Positions 14,979 through 21,452 of a stretch of 33,781 bases of DNA are shown piece by piece; within the stretch, counting starts at the first letter, position 1, and every line of letters starts with the position of its first letter. Below the pieces are notes generated by a model that was not told the DNA's origin, did not search any database, and worked only from the letters and a program-made list of their open reading frames with translations. Origin of the DNA: a virus; the IMG/VR virus record IMGVR_UViG_3300032288_003216, positions 1 through 33,781 of that record; one strand, given 5' to 3'. A program made the position numbers and the translations under genes.

Positions 14979-15509
14979 ATGTTTGATAAGTTAATACAAA
15001 TGATTCAGCAGTTCGGAAAGGATATACTACCTTTCGTAATTGTTGAACAATGGAATGAAGCAGTATTGTTAAGATTTGGAAAATATAAATCTACATTGAA
15101 GGCGGGAATATATTTTAAAATTCCTTTTCTTGATTCGGTTATAGAATGTCCTGTAATTACACAATCGGTAAATCTACCTGCACAAACACTAACTACATTA
15201 GATGAGCAAGGAATAGTTTTGAAAGCAATAATTCGATATAAAGTTTTTGATGTTAAAAAATTCTTATTAAGTGTAATGCATGCAAACGATGTACTGATTG
15301 ATACTACGCAGGGAATGATTAGAGATATAGTTGAAGTAACTAATTGGCCTGACTTGGTTGATGTTAATCAAACTATAACAAATGAAGTATTGGAATTTGT
15401 TGAACAATGGGGAATAGAAATAGAAGCAATAACAATTACGGATTTGGGTATTGTAAAAACATATCGTATATTGGGTGAAGATAATAAACCTATTTTAACA
15501 AACGAATAA
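14979..15509 (+). CDS. SPFH (stomatin/band 7) domain protein
   Basis: 176 residues. Residues about 18-150 carry the SPFH pattern: VVEQWNEAVLLRFGKYK-like start (VEQWNEAVLLRFGKY), KAGIYFKIPFLDSVIE, a repeated strand unit (VNLPAQTLTTLDEQGIVLKA) and the helical end (LEFVEQWGIEIEAITITDLG). The usual long coiled coil after the domain is missing, so it is a short version. There is no clear membrane helix; membrane contact may be through the hydrophobic N-terminus. Family members form oligomeric rings or domains on membranes. Confidence 0.8.
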   Translation: MFDKLIQMIQQFGKDILPFVIVEQWNEAVLLRFGKYKSTLKAGIYFKIPFLDSVIECPVITQSVNLPAQTLTTLDEQGIVLKAIIRYKVFDVKKFLLSVMHANDVLIDTTQGMIRDIVEVTNWPDLVDVNQTITNEVLEFVEQWGIEIEAITITDLGIVKTYRILGEDNKPILTNE

Positions 15510-15519
15510 ATAAAATTGT

Positions 15520-15798
15520 ATGAGATTAATTGAGTGGATTAAAAAGAACGCAACTATTTTAGTGATTGTGGTAATCAGTATTTTATTTTTTGCAGACTCT
15601 TTACAAAGATACAATGAAAAAGCAAGAACGCATTATAGAATCGATTTACCAAATGGTAGAGTATATTGGAGTAAAAGTGTAGAGGAATTTTCAAACGGGA
15701 TTCGTTTTAAAAATGCAGAAAATGATATGACGGTTACTCTTTATAGTCGATATACTATAACCCCACCAAACAATGAAATTATTTGTTGCAAACCATAA
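15520..15798 (+). CDS. Membrane-anchored hypothetical protein
   Basis: 92 residues. Residues 11-27 (TILVIVVISILFFADSL) form one membrane helix after a basic start, so the remainder (about 28-92, strand-rich, HYRIDLPNGRVYW) probably lies outside the cytoplasm. Ends in CCKP. It follows the SPFH gene by 10 bases and could be its partner. Function unknown. Confidence 0.7.
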   Translation: MRLIEWIKKNATILVIVVISILFFADSLQRYNEKARTHYRIDLPNGRVYWSKSVEEFSNGIRFKNAENDMTVTLYSRYTITPPNNEIICCKP

Positions 15799-15807
15799 TA
15801 GAAAATG

Positions 15808-15855
15808 AAGGGGGGCCGGGGGGAACAAACCCGTCGTTCCGCCAAAATTTTTTGA
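15808..15855 (+). other. G-run element and hairpin, possible terminator
   Basis: Two runs of six Gs (810-815 and 818-823 of the 15-kb block, separated by CC) are followed by GGAAC at 15822-15826 pairing with GTTCC at 15836-15840, then AAAATTTTTT. In an AT-rich genome this is conspicuous. It may be a terminator between 15520-15798 and 15872, or a G-quadruplex-prone signal. The minus strand at 26326-26338 carries a similar GAAGGGGGCCGGG. Confidence 0.4.
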
Positions 15856-15871
15856 TAGTAAAATAAAACAT

Positions 15872-16081
15872 ATGAATGAAGTAATTGGAAACTATAAAGA
15901 TTTCGTAATCATTGAAAGGGATTATCTAAAAGAATTAGAAACGAATGGTAAGGAAACTTTGAGAGAGGGGCAAGATGTACATAGTAAAGAATTAATACAA
16001 AGAGGAAAAACAATATTAGAATGTGTTGAATGGATTAAGAGGGGAAACATATACGCAAACGGATTAAAAATAAAAGGATAA
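15872..16081 (+). CDS. Hypothetical protein (69 aa)
   Basis: Helical and charged (KDFVIIERDYLKELETNG, HSKELIQRGKTILECVEWI) with a basic end. ATG preceded by AAAATAAAACAT, the usual start context. It is followed within 5 bases by a small membrane gene. Family unknown. Confidence 0.68.
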   Translation: MNEVIGNYKDFVIIERDYLKELETNGKETLREGQDVHSKELIQRGKTILECVEWIKRGNIYANGLKIKG

Positions 16082-16085
16082 TAAA

Positions 16086-16190
16086 ATGGAAACACTAATT
16101 GAAATAACCGCATACATATTTTACACGGTAGTAGCAGCAATGGTATTTGTAGGTATAGGTAGTTGGTATAGGAATCGTAAAAGTAAATAA
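16086..16190 (+). CDS. Tiny single-span membrane protein (34 aa)
   Basis: ATG 16086 reads METLIEITAYIFYTVVAAMV and ends SWYRNRKSK, with the stop TAA at 16188-16190. One hydrophobic helix (residues about 8-26) and a basic tail indicate N-out/C-in insertion. The stop overlaps the next ATG (TAATG). The length leaves some doubt, but the position and coupling support it. Confidence 0.6.
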   Translation: METLIEITAYIFYTVVAAMVFVGIGSWYRNRKSK

Positions 16191-16888
16191 TGAATTGGGC
16201 AATTGTATTTTTGGCATGTGGTGATGAGCATATAAAAGAATTCAATATAGTAGCAAAAACAATTAATGAATTAAATCCCAAATTGAAAATAATTGTTGGG
16301 ACGGATACGCCGGAAAACATTACAGCAAATACATACAAAACAATTCATATATCAGAACCATTTAATTACAATTTAAAAAGAATACCAATACGGGAAGCAT
16401 TGGATGAATTCAATACTATATTGTTTTTAGATACCGATACATACGTTAGGAATGATATTGATTTTTCCATAATGAATAATATATCGGATGGATTATATGT
16501 TGATGACATTGTACCACCCGAAAGGCAAGATAGGAATGGTTCAATTGAATGGATACAAAACTACATTGATAAGTTAAACGAATTGTGGCCGCATAATAAA
16601 CCACAACTTATTCCTGAAGGACGTTTTATCCTGAAATGGAATACAACTGAACAAAGGAATGCGTTTATCGAAATGTGGGAACGAGGATACAATTGGACGG
16701 TAGGTACTCAACCCGAACAATATGGATTGAGTGGATGCATGGAGGGTTTTCTTATTTGGATAGCGGCAATGGACGCCGGAATACCTGTAAAGAAAATATG
16801 GAATGAATCGGAAACCCATCGAACCTTTTTTCAAAGTATGGTTCACTTTGCGAGTCCAAATAAAAAGTTAAACCCGACAATTCTATAA
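16190..16888 (+). CDS. GT-A-type glycosyltransferase
   Basis: 232 residues. It opens with an alternating strand (WAIVFLACGDEH), a second strand KLKIIVGTDTP, then FNTILFLDTDTYVRND with the DxD motif (D-T-D) that binds a metal and sugar nucleotide. The later GLSGCMEGFLIWIAA and ETHRTFFQSM segments fit the acceptor side of GT8-like enzymes. It probably transfers a sugar to a phage or host glycan. No membrane span. Substrate cannot be read from the sequence. Confidence 0.78.
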   Translation: MNWAIVFLACGDEHIKEFNIVAKTINELNPKLKIIVGTDTPENITANTYKTIHISEPFNYNLKRIPIREALDEFNTILFLDTDTYVRNDIDFSIMNNISDGLYVDDIVPPERQDRNGSIEWIQNYIDKLNELWPHNKPQLIPEGRFILKWNTTEQRNAFIEMWERGYNWTVGTQPEQYGLSGCMEGFLIWIAAMDAGIPVKKIWNESETHRTFFQSMVHFASPNKKLNPTIL

Positions 16889-16935
16889 CCCGCCGGAAAA
16901 CCTTAATAAAAATAATTCAGCAAAGGGTACACTAT

Positions 16936-17232
16936 ATGACACTAACAATACAAAACATAAATAAGATATATAAGAGAGATGTAAGGGAATGGAGAATAGG
17001 TAAGATAGAAACCTTAAACGCAGTGTATCTAATAACCCTATATCAACCTAACGGAAACCGGTTACAAATAAATTTAGAAAGGATATCGAACATATATAAG
17101 AGTAAGAGGTGGGAAGTATGGCATTGGGATGAGAACGGAAAACCAAATAGTGTATATGTAGAGAGTACGGGATTAAGTACACCCGGCGATTTCCTTACTA
17201 TATTGCACCGATTATTAACACAAACACAATAA
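16936..17232 (+). CDS. Hypothetical protein, paralogue of 17425 gene
   Basis: 98 residues, strand-rich and basic. The layout 'LTI... EWRIGKI... YLITLYQP... LERIS... WEVWHWDENG... T' parallels the gene at 17425, which has the same length. The pair probably arose by duplication. Function unknown. A 47-base gap without clear signals precedes it. Confidence 0.7.
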   Translation: MTLTIQNINKIYKRDVREWRIGKIETLNAVYLITLYQPNGNRLQINLERISNIYKSKRWEVWHWDENGKPNSVYVESTGLSTPGDFLTILHRLLTQTQ

Positions 17233-17236
17233 GAGT

Positions 17237-17434
17237 ATGAAAAAAGAGTATAAGATACAAGTAATCAATACCGGAAACCCACCACTACACTACACTGTCC
17301 ATGCTGAAGGTGTTATAGTATGTAGTGATGTATATGAATTTTGGGTAACGAGTGAGTATGGCATACCTGAAACGGTTGCGTACTTTCCAATCGGTAAAAC
17401 AATAATAACTGGAATATTTGGTATATGCGATTAA
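17237..17434 (+). CDS. Hypothetical protein (65 aa)
   Basis: Strand-rich small protein (EYKIQVINTGNPPLHYTV, GVIVCSDVYEFWVTSEYG). No signal or known motif. Lies between two paralogous genes and overlaps the second by 10 bases. Function unknown. Confidence 0.66.
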   Translation: MKKEYKIQVINTGNPPLHYTVHAEGVIVCSDVYEFWVTSEYGIPETVAYFPIGKTIITGIFGICD

Positions 17435-17721
17435 CAATAAAAGAATACGGCAACATAAAGGGAAAGGGAGTAGGGGAATGGTATATAGCGGAAGTGGCTC
17501 AATGGGATTGGAAATACGTATTCGAATTAATCCATCCGGAACGGCGTGAGATAAAAACCTTAATACTCGAAAGGGAAAGTAAGACTGGAGGGGTTTGGAA
17601 TATGCATGATGAAAACCAAAAATTCATTATGAAAGTAACAACGGATCAAATATCAAATCATTTAGGAATGCTATACCAAATGGTTAAATTCATAACTGAA
17701 TCTCAAAAGATGTGTGTATAA
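17425..17721 (+). CDS. Hypothetical protein, paralogue of 16936 gene
   Basis: 98 residues. Shared positions with the earlier gene include MxLTI at the start, E-W-x-I near residue 19-21, a strand with Tyr and Leu, 'LERES/S' near the middle, W..HDEN and a threonine-rich end. Last gene before the longest gene-free stretch, with no clear terminator immediately after it. Confidence 0.7.
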   Translation: MRLTIKEYGNIKGKGVGEWYIAEVAQWDWKYVFELIHPERREIKTLILERESKTGGVWNMHDENQKFIMKVTTDQISNHLGMLYQMVKFITESQKMCV

Positions 17722-18180
17722 ACCAATACCATATCAAAATAAATAATGTAGTGTGAATTTGTGGTAAAAAGTGGGGAATTGTGTTAAAGAGTGGTAACTA
17801 AAAGTATCTGTCAAAATAATTCTTTATATACTTACACACTACAATAAAACCAAAACACTATAAAAGTATATCAGTATGAAACCAAAAGTCCCACCTGCGT
17901 TCACATTGCAACAATTTTTTTCCTGTATGGGGATTTGCGGAGTAAGGGATTGCGCAGAGAGAGTGCCGCAAGTAGGGTGAGTGCGGTGAGTCGTGGTGAG
18001 TGGATTGCGCAGAGGTGAGATGAACTGAAATATTTTCACTCCAGTTTTTATCGCATATAACGGAAGCCAGGTCTACGTTCCCTGAAGATACGAAAAATAA
18101 TCGGTATTGCCAAATATAGACCTGGTCTGCGTTTCATTGAATAATTTTTATTTCGCACCGTGTCCGAATTAAAAAACATC
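17722..18180. other. Long gene-free stretch with tandem and inverted repeats
   Basis: No credible gene. It holds a 20-bp tandem repeat (TTGTGGTAAAAAGTGGGGAA at 17759-17778 and a 15/20 match at 17779-17798). These units sit inside an 8-bp inverted repeat (GTAGTGTG 17748-17755 with CACACTAC 17835-17842). A GC-rich patch has GGATTGCGCAGAG twice (17947-17959 and 18002-18014) and several GTGAG units. CCAGGTCTA at 18067-18075 is inverted as TAGACCTGG at 18117-18125, and part of this arm also recurs directly at 18121-18135. Candidate origin or structured RNA. Confidence 0.6.
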
Positions 18181-18194
18181 TAATAAAACCCTTG

Positions 18195-18505
18195 CATAAT
18201 TAATTGATTTTCAACGGATTAGCATAACTCGTTGATTTTCAGCCGGTTACACACGGTATATATAATATATTATGTTAAATAGGGAAAGGATTGAGTGTCA
18301 ACGAGTTATGCTCAAAAAAGCAATGTTTTACTGATATGTTATATTATGTTAAATAGGGTCCCACGCTCCAGCTGCGCAACTCGTTGATTGTCAGGCCTTT
18401 ATGCCGGTCCCCTTATATTCAAAGATTTTTTATTGACAATCAACGAGTTAGATGGATTAAGAAAAAAAATATGTATAAAGCATTGATTGTCAAGAAACTT
18501 TTTTT
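18195..18505. repeat. Second array of the 20-bp repeat
   Basis: Copies of the motif near CATAACTCGTTGATTGTCAA: 18195-18214 (+, 4 mismatches), 18223-18242 (+), 18291-18310 (-, diverged), 18378-18393 (+), 18434-18449 (-) and 18481-18494 (+) followed by AAACTTTTTTT. GCATAACTCGTTGA 18222-18235 pairs with 18298-18311, and 18378-18393 pairs perfectly over 16 bp with 18434-18449. A separate 19-bp direct repeat (TATATTATGTTAAATAGGG) occurs at 18266-18284 and 18340-18358. The same family is at 694-830. Confidence 0.85.
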
Positions 18506-18515
18506 CCTATTGGGC

Positions 18516-18546
18516 ATTGCCATGTCGGGAAATAGTTGTATCTTTA
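18516..18546 (+). promoter_or_regulatory. Bacteroidetes-type promoter beside repeat array
   Basis: ATTG at 18516-18519, a 19-bp spacer, then TATCTTTA at 18539-18546. The -33 element starts 11 bp after the T-run of the last repeat copy, the same relation as at 839. Two palindromes lie on it: GGGAAA 18527-18532 with TTTCCC 18557-18562, and CTTTAC 18542-18547 with GTAAAG 18551-18556. These could be an operator at the start site near 18553. Confidence 0.6.
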
Positions 18547-18594
18547 CGAAGTAAAGTTTCCCAGATAGGGTATCACATAGTAAAAAATCGTAAT

Positions 18595-18969
18595 ATGAGT
18601 AAGTTTAGTTTAGAGTTTAGAGAGTCCGTAAAAACTGGCGGAAATCGTTTGGGTCAGTTGATTGAAAATCCTTATAAGAATTTTTCAGCTTCGAAAATGA
18701 GTAATTCAGTTAAACCTTTGACGGTTGTTGAATATACCGATTTGATGGGTAAAGTTCACCGCATCAAATGTGCTAACCGCACTCAAATGAAAGAAGCGAT
18801 GTTATTCCTTTCTATCTTTAAGAAAGAAGCCGCTTCAATCAAAGGTATTATTTCCGAATATCCTATTTCATTCGGTCGTATCCCTAAAAGGTTTATGAAA
18901 GAACTTCGTTCTGAATTGAAAGAGTTTGGTTTGAGTCTCCAATTCATTAACAAATTGGCTGGTTATTAA
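18595..18969 (+). CDS. Hypothetical basic protein, first of the second operon
   Basis: 124 residues from ATG 18595; a TTG at 18487 lies in the promoter region and is rejected. Basic and helical, with segments SLEFRESVKTGG, QMKEAMLFLSIFKKEAAS and FMKELRSELKEFGLSL. The first part of its leader is strongly structured. Followed by a terminator-like hairpin that overlaps its stop codon. Family unknown. Confidence 0.75.
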   Translation: MSKFSLEFRESVKTGGNRLGQLIENPYKNFSASKMSNSVKPLTVVEYTDLMGKVHRIKCANRTQMKEAMLFLSIFKKEAASIKGIISEYPISFGRIPKRFMKELRSELKEFGLSLQFINKLAGY

Positions 18970-18981
18970 TACCGGCCTTTT
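18957..18981 (+). terminator. Terminator-like hairpin overlapping a stop codon
   Basis: GGCTGGT at 18957-18963 and ACCGGCC at 18971-18977 form a 7-bp stem (one G-T) with loop TATTAAT, which contains the stop TAA (18967-18969), then TTTT, CC and TTTT. It probably stops or attenuates transcription after the first gene of the operon, so later genes would be made at a lower level. Confidence 0.6.
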
Positions 18982-19012
18982 CCTTTTAATCAATCACCTT
19001 TAAATTATGTAT

Positions 19013-19243
19013 ATGAGTAAGAAAAATAAATTTAGTGTTAAGAAAGTCCGCAGAGTAATGAGAATGGCGGATAACGAGTTTGAATCCGCTACGTATGAAG
19101 TTTGGAAAGTATCCGGTCCTCGTAAGTTCGTTAAATACTTTGTAAGTAAAACCGACGCTCAAGCGTTTATTAAGAAACATACCGATACCACTATGACTAT
19201 GGATATCGTCCGAAACATTATGAAAGAAATTAATTATAAATAA
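19013..19243 (+). CDS. Small basic protein, MSKKNK family A
   Basis: 76 residues from ATG 19013 (ATG 19007 gives two extra residues). Strongly basic at the start (MSKKNKFSVKKVRR), then ESATYEVWKVSG and KYFVSKTDAQAFIKKH. The latter half resembles the gene at 20618 (YEVYELAG, FFVDEDSVRMFIN), suggesting a duplicated domain. Function unknown. Confidence 0.72.
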   Translation: MSKKNKFSVKKVRRVMRMADNEFESATYEVWKVSGPRKFVKYFVSKTDAQAFIKKHTDTTMTMDIVRNIMKEINYK

Positions 19244-19244
19244 T

Positions 19245-19355
19245 ATGGGTACACACATTACAATCTTTGAATTCATTGTTATATCAATCGGTTCAATTTT
19301 CAGTTACGTCTTTGTTAAGGCATTTTATGAAACATACATTAAAAATAGTAAATAA
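19245..19355 (+). CDS. Tiny single-span membrane protein (36 aa)
   Basis: ATG 19245 reads MGTHITIFEFIVISIGSIFS and ends ETYIKNSK at TAA 19353-19355. One hydrophobic helix from about residue 6 to 25 and a short basic tail. It fills the gap between two genes exactly, with one base to each side, which supports it. Confidence 0.6.
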   Translation: MGTHITIFEFIVISIGSIFSYVFVKAFYETYIKNSK

Positions 19356-19356
19356 T

Positions 19357-19755
19357 ATGAGTAAGTCAGTATTGAGTATGGGTAACGGGTTTATAGATAG
19401 ACAGTACCTTTGGGAAGAGAAAGTCGGTTATGATTCGGCTAATAAGAAAATGATAGCAAGAGTATATGAAGCATTGCGAGATGTAGTCGAAGGTAAATCA
19501 GACCTGGATAAGAGTTGGGCTAATGTAGTTCGTTATATGTTTGTACACGAGAATCGTGAGAAGCAGTTGAGAAACATTCGTGTGAATGGCTACTACAATA
19601 GTATAAAACGTAATCTTAAACAACTTGATATTATCCGTTACGAAGGTAGGAAATTGGTTAAAGGTAGTAATTGGGACCGATTCTATTCCGATGAAGATTG
19701 GAGTTGGTTTATAACCGATACCGCATCGTGGGGACAGGCTAAAATTGTAAAGTAA
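19357..19755 (+). CDS. Hypothetical protein (132 aa)
   Basis: ATG 19357 follows AATA after the tiny membrane gene. An earlier in-frame start at 19267 would overlap that gene and is rejected. Helical and basic with LGN-type turns absent; notable segments are QYLWEEKVGYDSANKK, VVRYMFVHENREKQLRNI and a tryptophan-rich end (DEDWSWFITDTASWGQ). No family recognised. Confidence 0.75.
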   Translation: MSKSVLSMGNGFIDRQYLWEEKVGYDSANKKMIARVYEALRDVVEGKSDLDKSWANVVRYMFVHENREKQLRNIRVNGYYNSIKRNLKQLDIIRYEGRKLVKGSNWDRFYSDEDWSWFITDTASWGQAKIVK

Positions 19756-19770
19756 ATTAAAATAAAGTAT

Positions 19771-20040
19771 ATGAGTATTTCAAAAACAGTTATTAACGCT
19801 ATTAGCAAAATGGATAGAGTAACCCTCAGTCAATTACAGGCCTATGTGAATTTACGTAAAGATGAACTTGCAATCGAAGTGAAACGTAAGTTGAAAGTTG
19901 GTGATTCAGTTAGAGTGAATCATAAGAAACTGGCCGGTATGAAATGTACGATTACCGCAATCCGTACAACGAGAGCATCCGTACAAACAATGTATGGTAA
20001 CTACAATGTACCAATGACACTGATAACCCCTGTTAAATAA
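19771..20040 (+). CDS. KOW/SH3-like small protein
   Basis: 89 residues. The N-terminal helix (TLSQLQAYVNLRKDEL) is followed by a compact beta part KVGDSVRVNHKKLAGMKCTI then TRASVQTMYGNYNVP, which looks like a KOW or SH3-type barrel as used for RNA or protein contact. The assignment rests on pattern only. Confidence 0.65.
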   Translation: MSISKTVINAISKMDRVTLSQLQAYVNLRKDELAIEVKRKLKVGDSVRVNHKKLAGMKCTITAIRTTRASVQTMYGNYNVPMTLITPVK

Positions 20041-20051
20041 AAAAATAGTAT

Positions 20052-20294
20052 ATGAAGTTAGAATTAGATTTAATGGAGTTGAACTCCCTGTATGTTGCAG
20101 TTAGCCACCAATTAGATAGAGCTAAATCGGATGCAATGGAATACCCATCTGATTATTTTCAGAATGAATTGGTTAGGGTTGAGAAACTGGTTGAGAGAGT
20201 GCAAGATGCATTGTACGCTGAATGTAAGGTGGTTGATGACATGGTAGCCGAATACCGAATGAAGGCCGGCATTAGTATGATTAACGAAAAATAA
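20052..20294 (+). CDS. Helical coiled-coil-like protein (80 aa)
   Basis: Almost wholly helical, with heptad-like leucines (LELDLMELNSLYVAVSHQL, NELVRVEKLVERVQDAL). It could dimerise as a short coiled coil. No signal or known motif. Four bases separate it from the nuclease gene. Confidence 0.7.
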   Translation: MKLELDLMELNSLYVAVSHQLDRAKSDAMEYPSDYFQNELVRVEKLVERVQDALYAECKVVDDMVAEYRMKAGISMINEK

Positions 20295-20298
20295 TTTT

Positions 20299-20616
20299 AT
20301 GAATAGAAAGAAACGCTCAGATCGAAATCACGTGATATATGAGATAGTGAATACATCCAATGGCAAATCGTATATCGGTATAACTGCCGCAATTGGTAGA
20401 CGTTTCCACTACTCCGCTCACTTACGCTTTCTCAAACATCAGAGCAGAGCTCGAAAAGAGAATAAGCAATGGGCATTGTATATTGATATGCGTGAGAATG
20501 ACCCGAGCGTTTATGAGCTGTTCATTGTGGATGTAGTCAGAGGTAAGAAGCTGGCACACCAAATAGAAACTGAATTGTTAAAAGAATTCCATTACGAACT
20601 AAATAGTACACATTAA
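20299..20616 (+). CDS. GIY-YIG nuclease
   Basis: 105 residues. The core GIY-YIG layout is visible: strand VIYEIVNTSNGKSYIGIT (the Y and Y-I-G positions), GRRF with the catalytic arginine, a histidine-rich helix SAHLRFLKHQSR and late acidic IETELLKEF with the metal-binding glutamate. This is a stand-alone domain without a DNA-recognition partner, as in many free-standing homing or host-DNA-degrading enzymes. It could also act in phage DNA repair. Confidence 0.8.
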   Translation: MNRKKRSDRNHVIYEIVNTSNGKSYIGITAAIGRRFHYSAHLRFLKHQSRARKENKQWALYIDMRENDPSVYELFIVDVVRGKKLAHQIETELLKEFHYELNSTH

Positions 20617-20617
20617 T

Positions 20618-20989
20618 ATGAGTAAGAAAAACAAAACATTGAAAGGATTGAAACGTGGTTATGTAGCAACCCTTAAAACAAAGATTTATGACTTTGGGAC
20701 CGGACGTCACAAGTATGAAGTATACGAACTTGCCGGCGATAAAATGGATAAACCCCGTTTCTTTGTTGACGAAGATTCGGTACGTATGTTTATCAATGCA
20801 AACGAAAGCGAAACCCAATTGGTTAAATCATTTGAGAATGCAGTGAAGCGTGCATCTACAAAGAGTGAACGTAAAGAGATGCAAGCAGCAAAGGAATTAG
20901 AAGAACTGACTTCGGTTCAGCTTGAGAAATGGATTGATGCGGATATCCGTGACACCAAAGCCAAGCGTCCTGAAGATACTGATAAATAA
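20618..20989 (+). CDS. Small basic protein, MSKKNK family B
   Basis: 123 residues beginning MSKKNKTLKGLKRGY. The central part (KYEVYELAGDKMDKPRFFVDEDSVRMFINA) parallels the gene at 19013. The second half is a charged helix (KRASTKSERKEMQAAKELEEL). Paralogue of the 19013 gene, with an added tail. Function unknown. Confidence 0.72.
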   Translation: MSKKNKTLKGLKRGYVATLKTKIYDFGTGRHKYEVYELAGDKMDKPRFFVDEDSVRMFINANESETQLVKSFENAVKRASTKSERKEMQAAKELEELTSVQLEKWIDADIRDTKAKRPEDTDK

Positions 20990-21008
20990 TTATTTACTCA
21001 TATACTAC

Positions 21009-21032
21009 GACCTGATGTGTCTACATCGGGTC
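21009..21032 (+). other. Hairpin directly upstream of tRNA gene
   Basis: GACCTGATGT at 21009-21018 and ACATCGGGTC at 21023-21032 form a 10-bp stem (one G-T) with loop GTCT. It is not followed by a T-run, so it is not a typical terminator. It lies 7 bases before the tRNA 5' end and may be a processing or leader signal for the tRNA. Confidence 0.6.
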
Positions 21033-21038
21033 CCTTAT

Positions 21039-21112
21039 GGTCGGATGGCGCAATTGGTTAGCGCAAGATGCTTATACCATCGAGGCTACGGGTTCGAGTC
21101 CCGTTCCGACCA
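21039..21112 (+). tRNA. tRNA-Ile (anticodon UAU)
   Basis: A complete cloverleaf: acceptor GGTCGGA/TCCGACC (21039-21045 and 21105-21111), D arm GCGC-loop-GCGC with GG in the loop, anticodon arm AGATG/CATCG with one A-G mismatch at its top, loop CTTATAC with anticodon TAT (21073-21075), T arm ACGGG/CCCGT with TTCGAGT. Discriminator A; CCA is not encoded. It would read AUA, abundant in this AT-rich genome, whereas most bacteria use a lysidine-modified CAU tRNA. Confidence 0.9.
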
Positions 21113-21136
21113 CTTAACAATTTAAAAACAAATAGT

Positions 21137-21451
21137 ATGCAAAACAAAATCACAAAGAGCGAAGCATTAGGAATGGTAGCGGATTCAATCGGTTCAATCT
21201 TTACAAAGGATGACGTATTGGAATTGATTGGTCGAATCGATACTGAATCGGATGAATCGGTTAGTTGGGATGACCTTAAGAACTTCCTATCTGAATACAT
21301 TGCAGATAACATGGATGTGGATTGTGTTGACACGGACTCCGCTGAGTTTGAATTGGATGGAGCTACAATACAACTTTCCAATATTGAAGTGGATGCATAC
21401 TCAGTCGAATCGATAGTACGGGATGCGGTTGATGCATATAAAGAAAAATAA
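21137..21451 (+). CDS. Acidic hypothetical protein (104 aa)
   Basis: ATG 21137 lies 24 bases after the tRNA; a longer frame from 21068 would run through the tRNA and is rejected. Opens with a helix (SEALGMVADSIGSIF) and is very acidic (DTESDESVSWDDL, DVDCVDTDSAEFELDG). Its acidity would fit nucleic-acid mimicry. Family unknown. Confidence 0.7.
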   Translation: MQNKITKSEALGMVADSIGSIFTKDDVLELIGRIDTESDESVSWDDLKNFLSEYIADNMDVDCVDTDSAEFELDGATIQLSNIEVDAYSVESIVRDAVDAYKEK

Positions 21452-21452
21452 A

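Noticed and set aside
17876-17980. A 34-codon frame from ATG 17876 (MKPKVPPAF...)
   Set aside because: It lies in a repeat-rich block, has no coupling to neighbours, and includes part of the 13-bp repeat. Codon use is unlike the local genes.
694-18505. Repeat arrays as a CRISPR array
   Set aside because: Copies occur in both orientations, with irregular spacing and mutated copies, and no cas gene is nearby.
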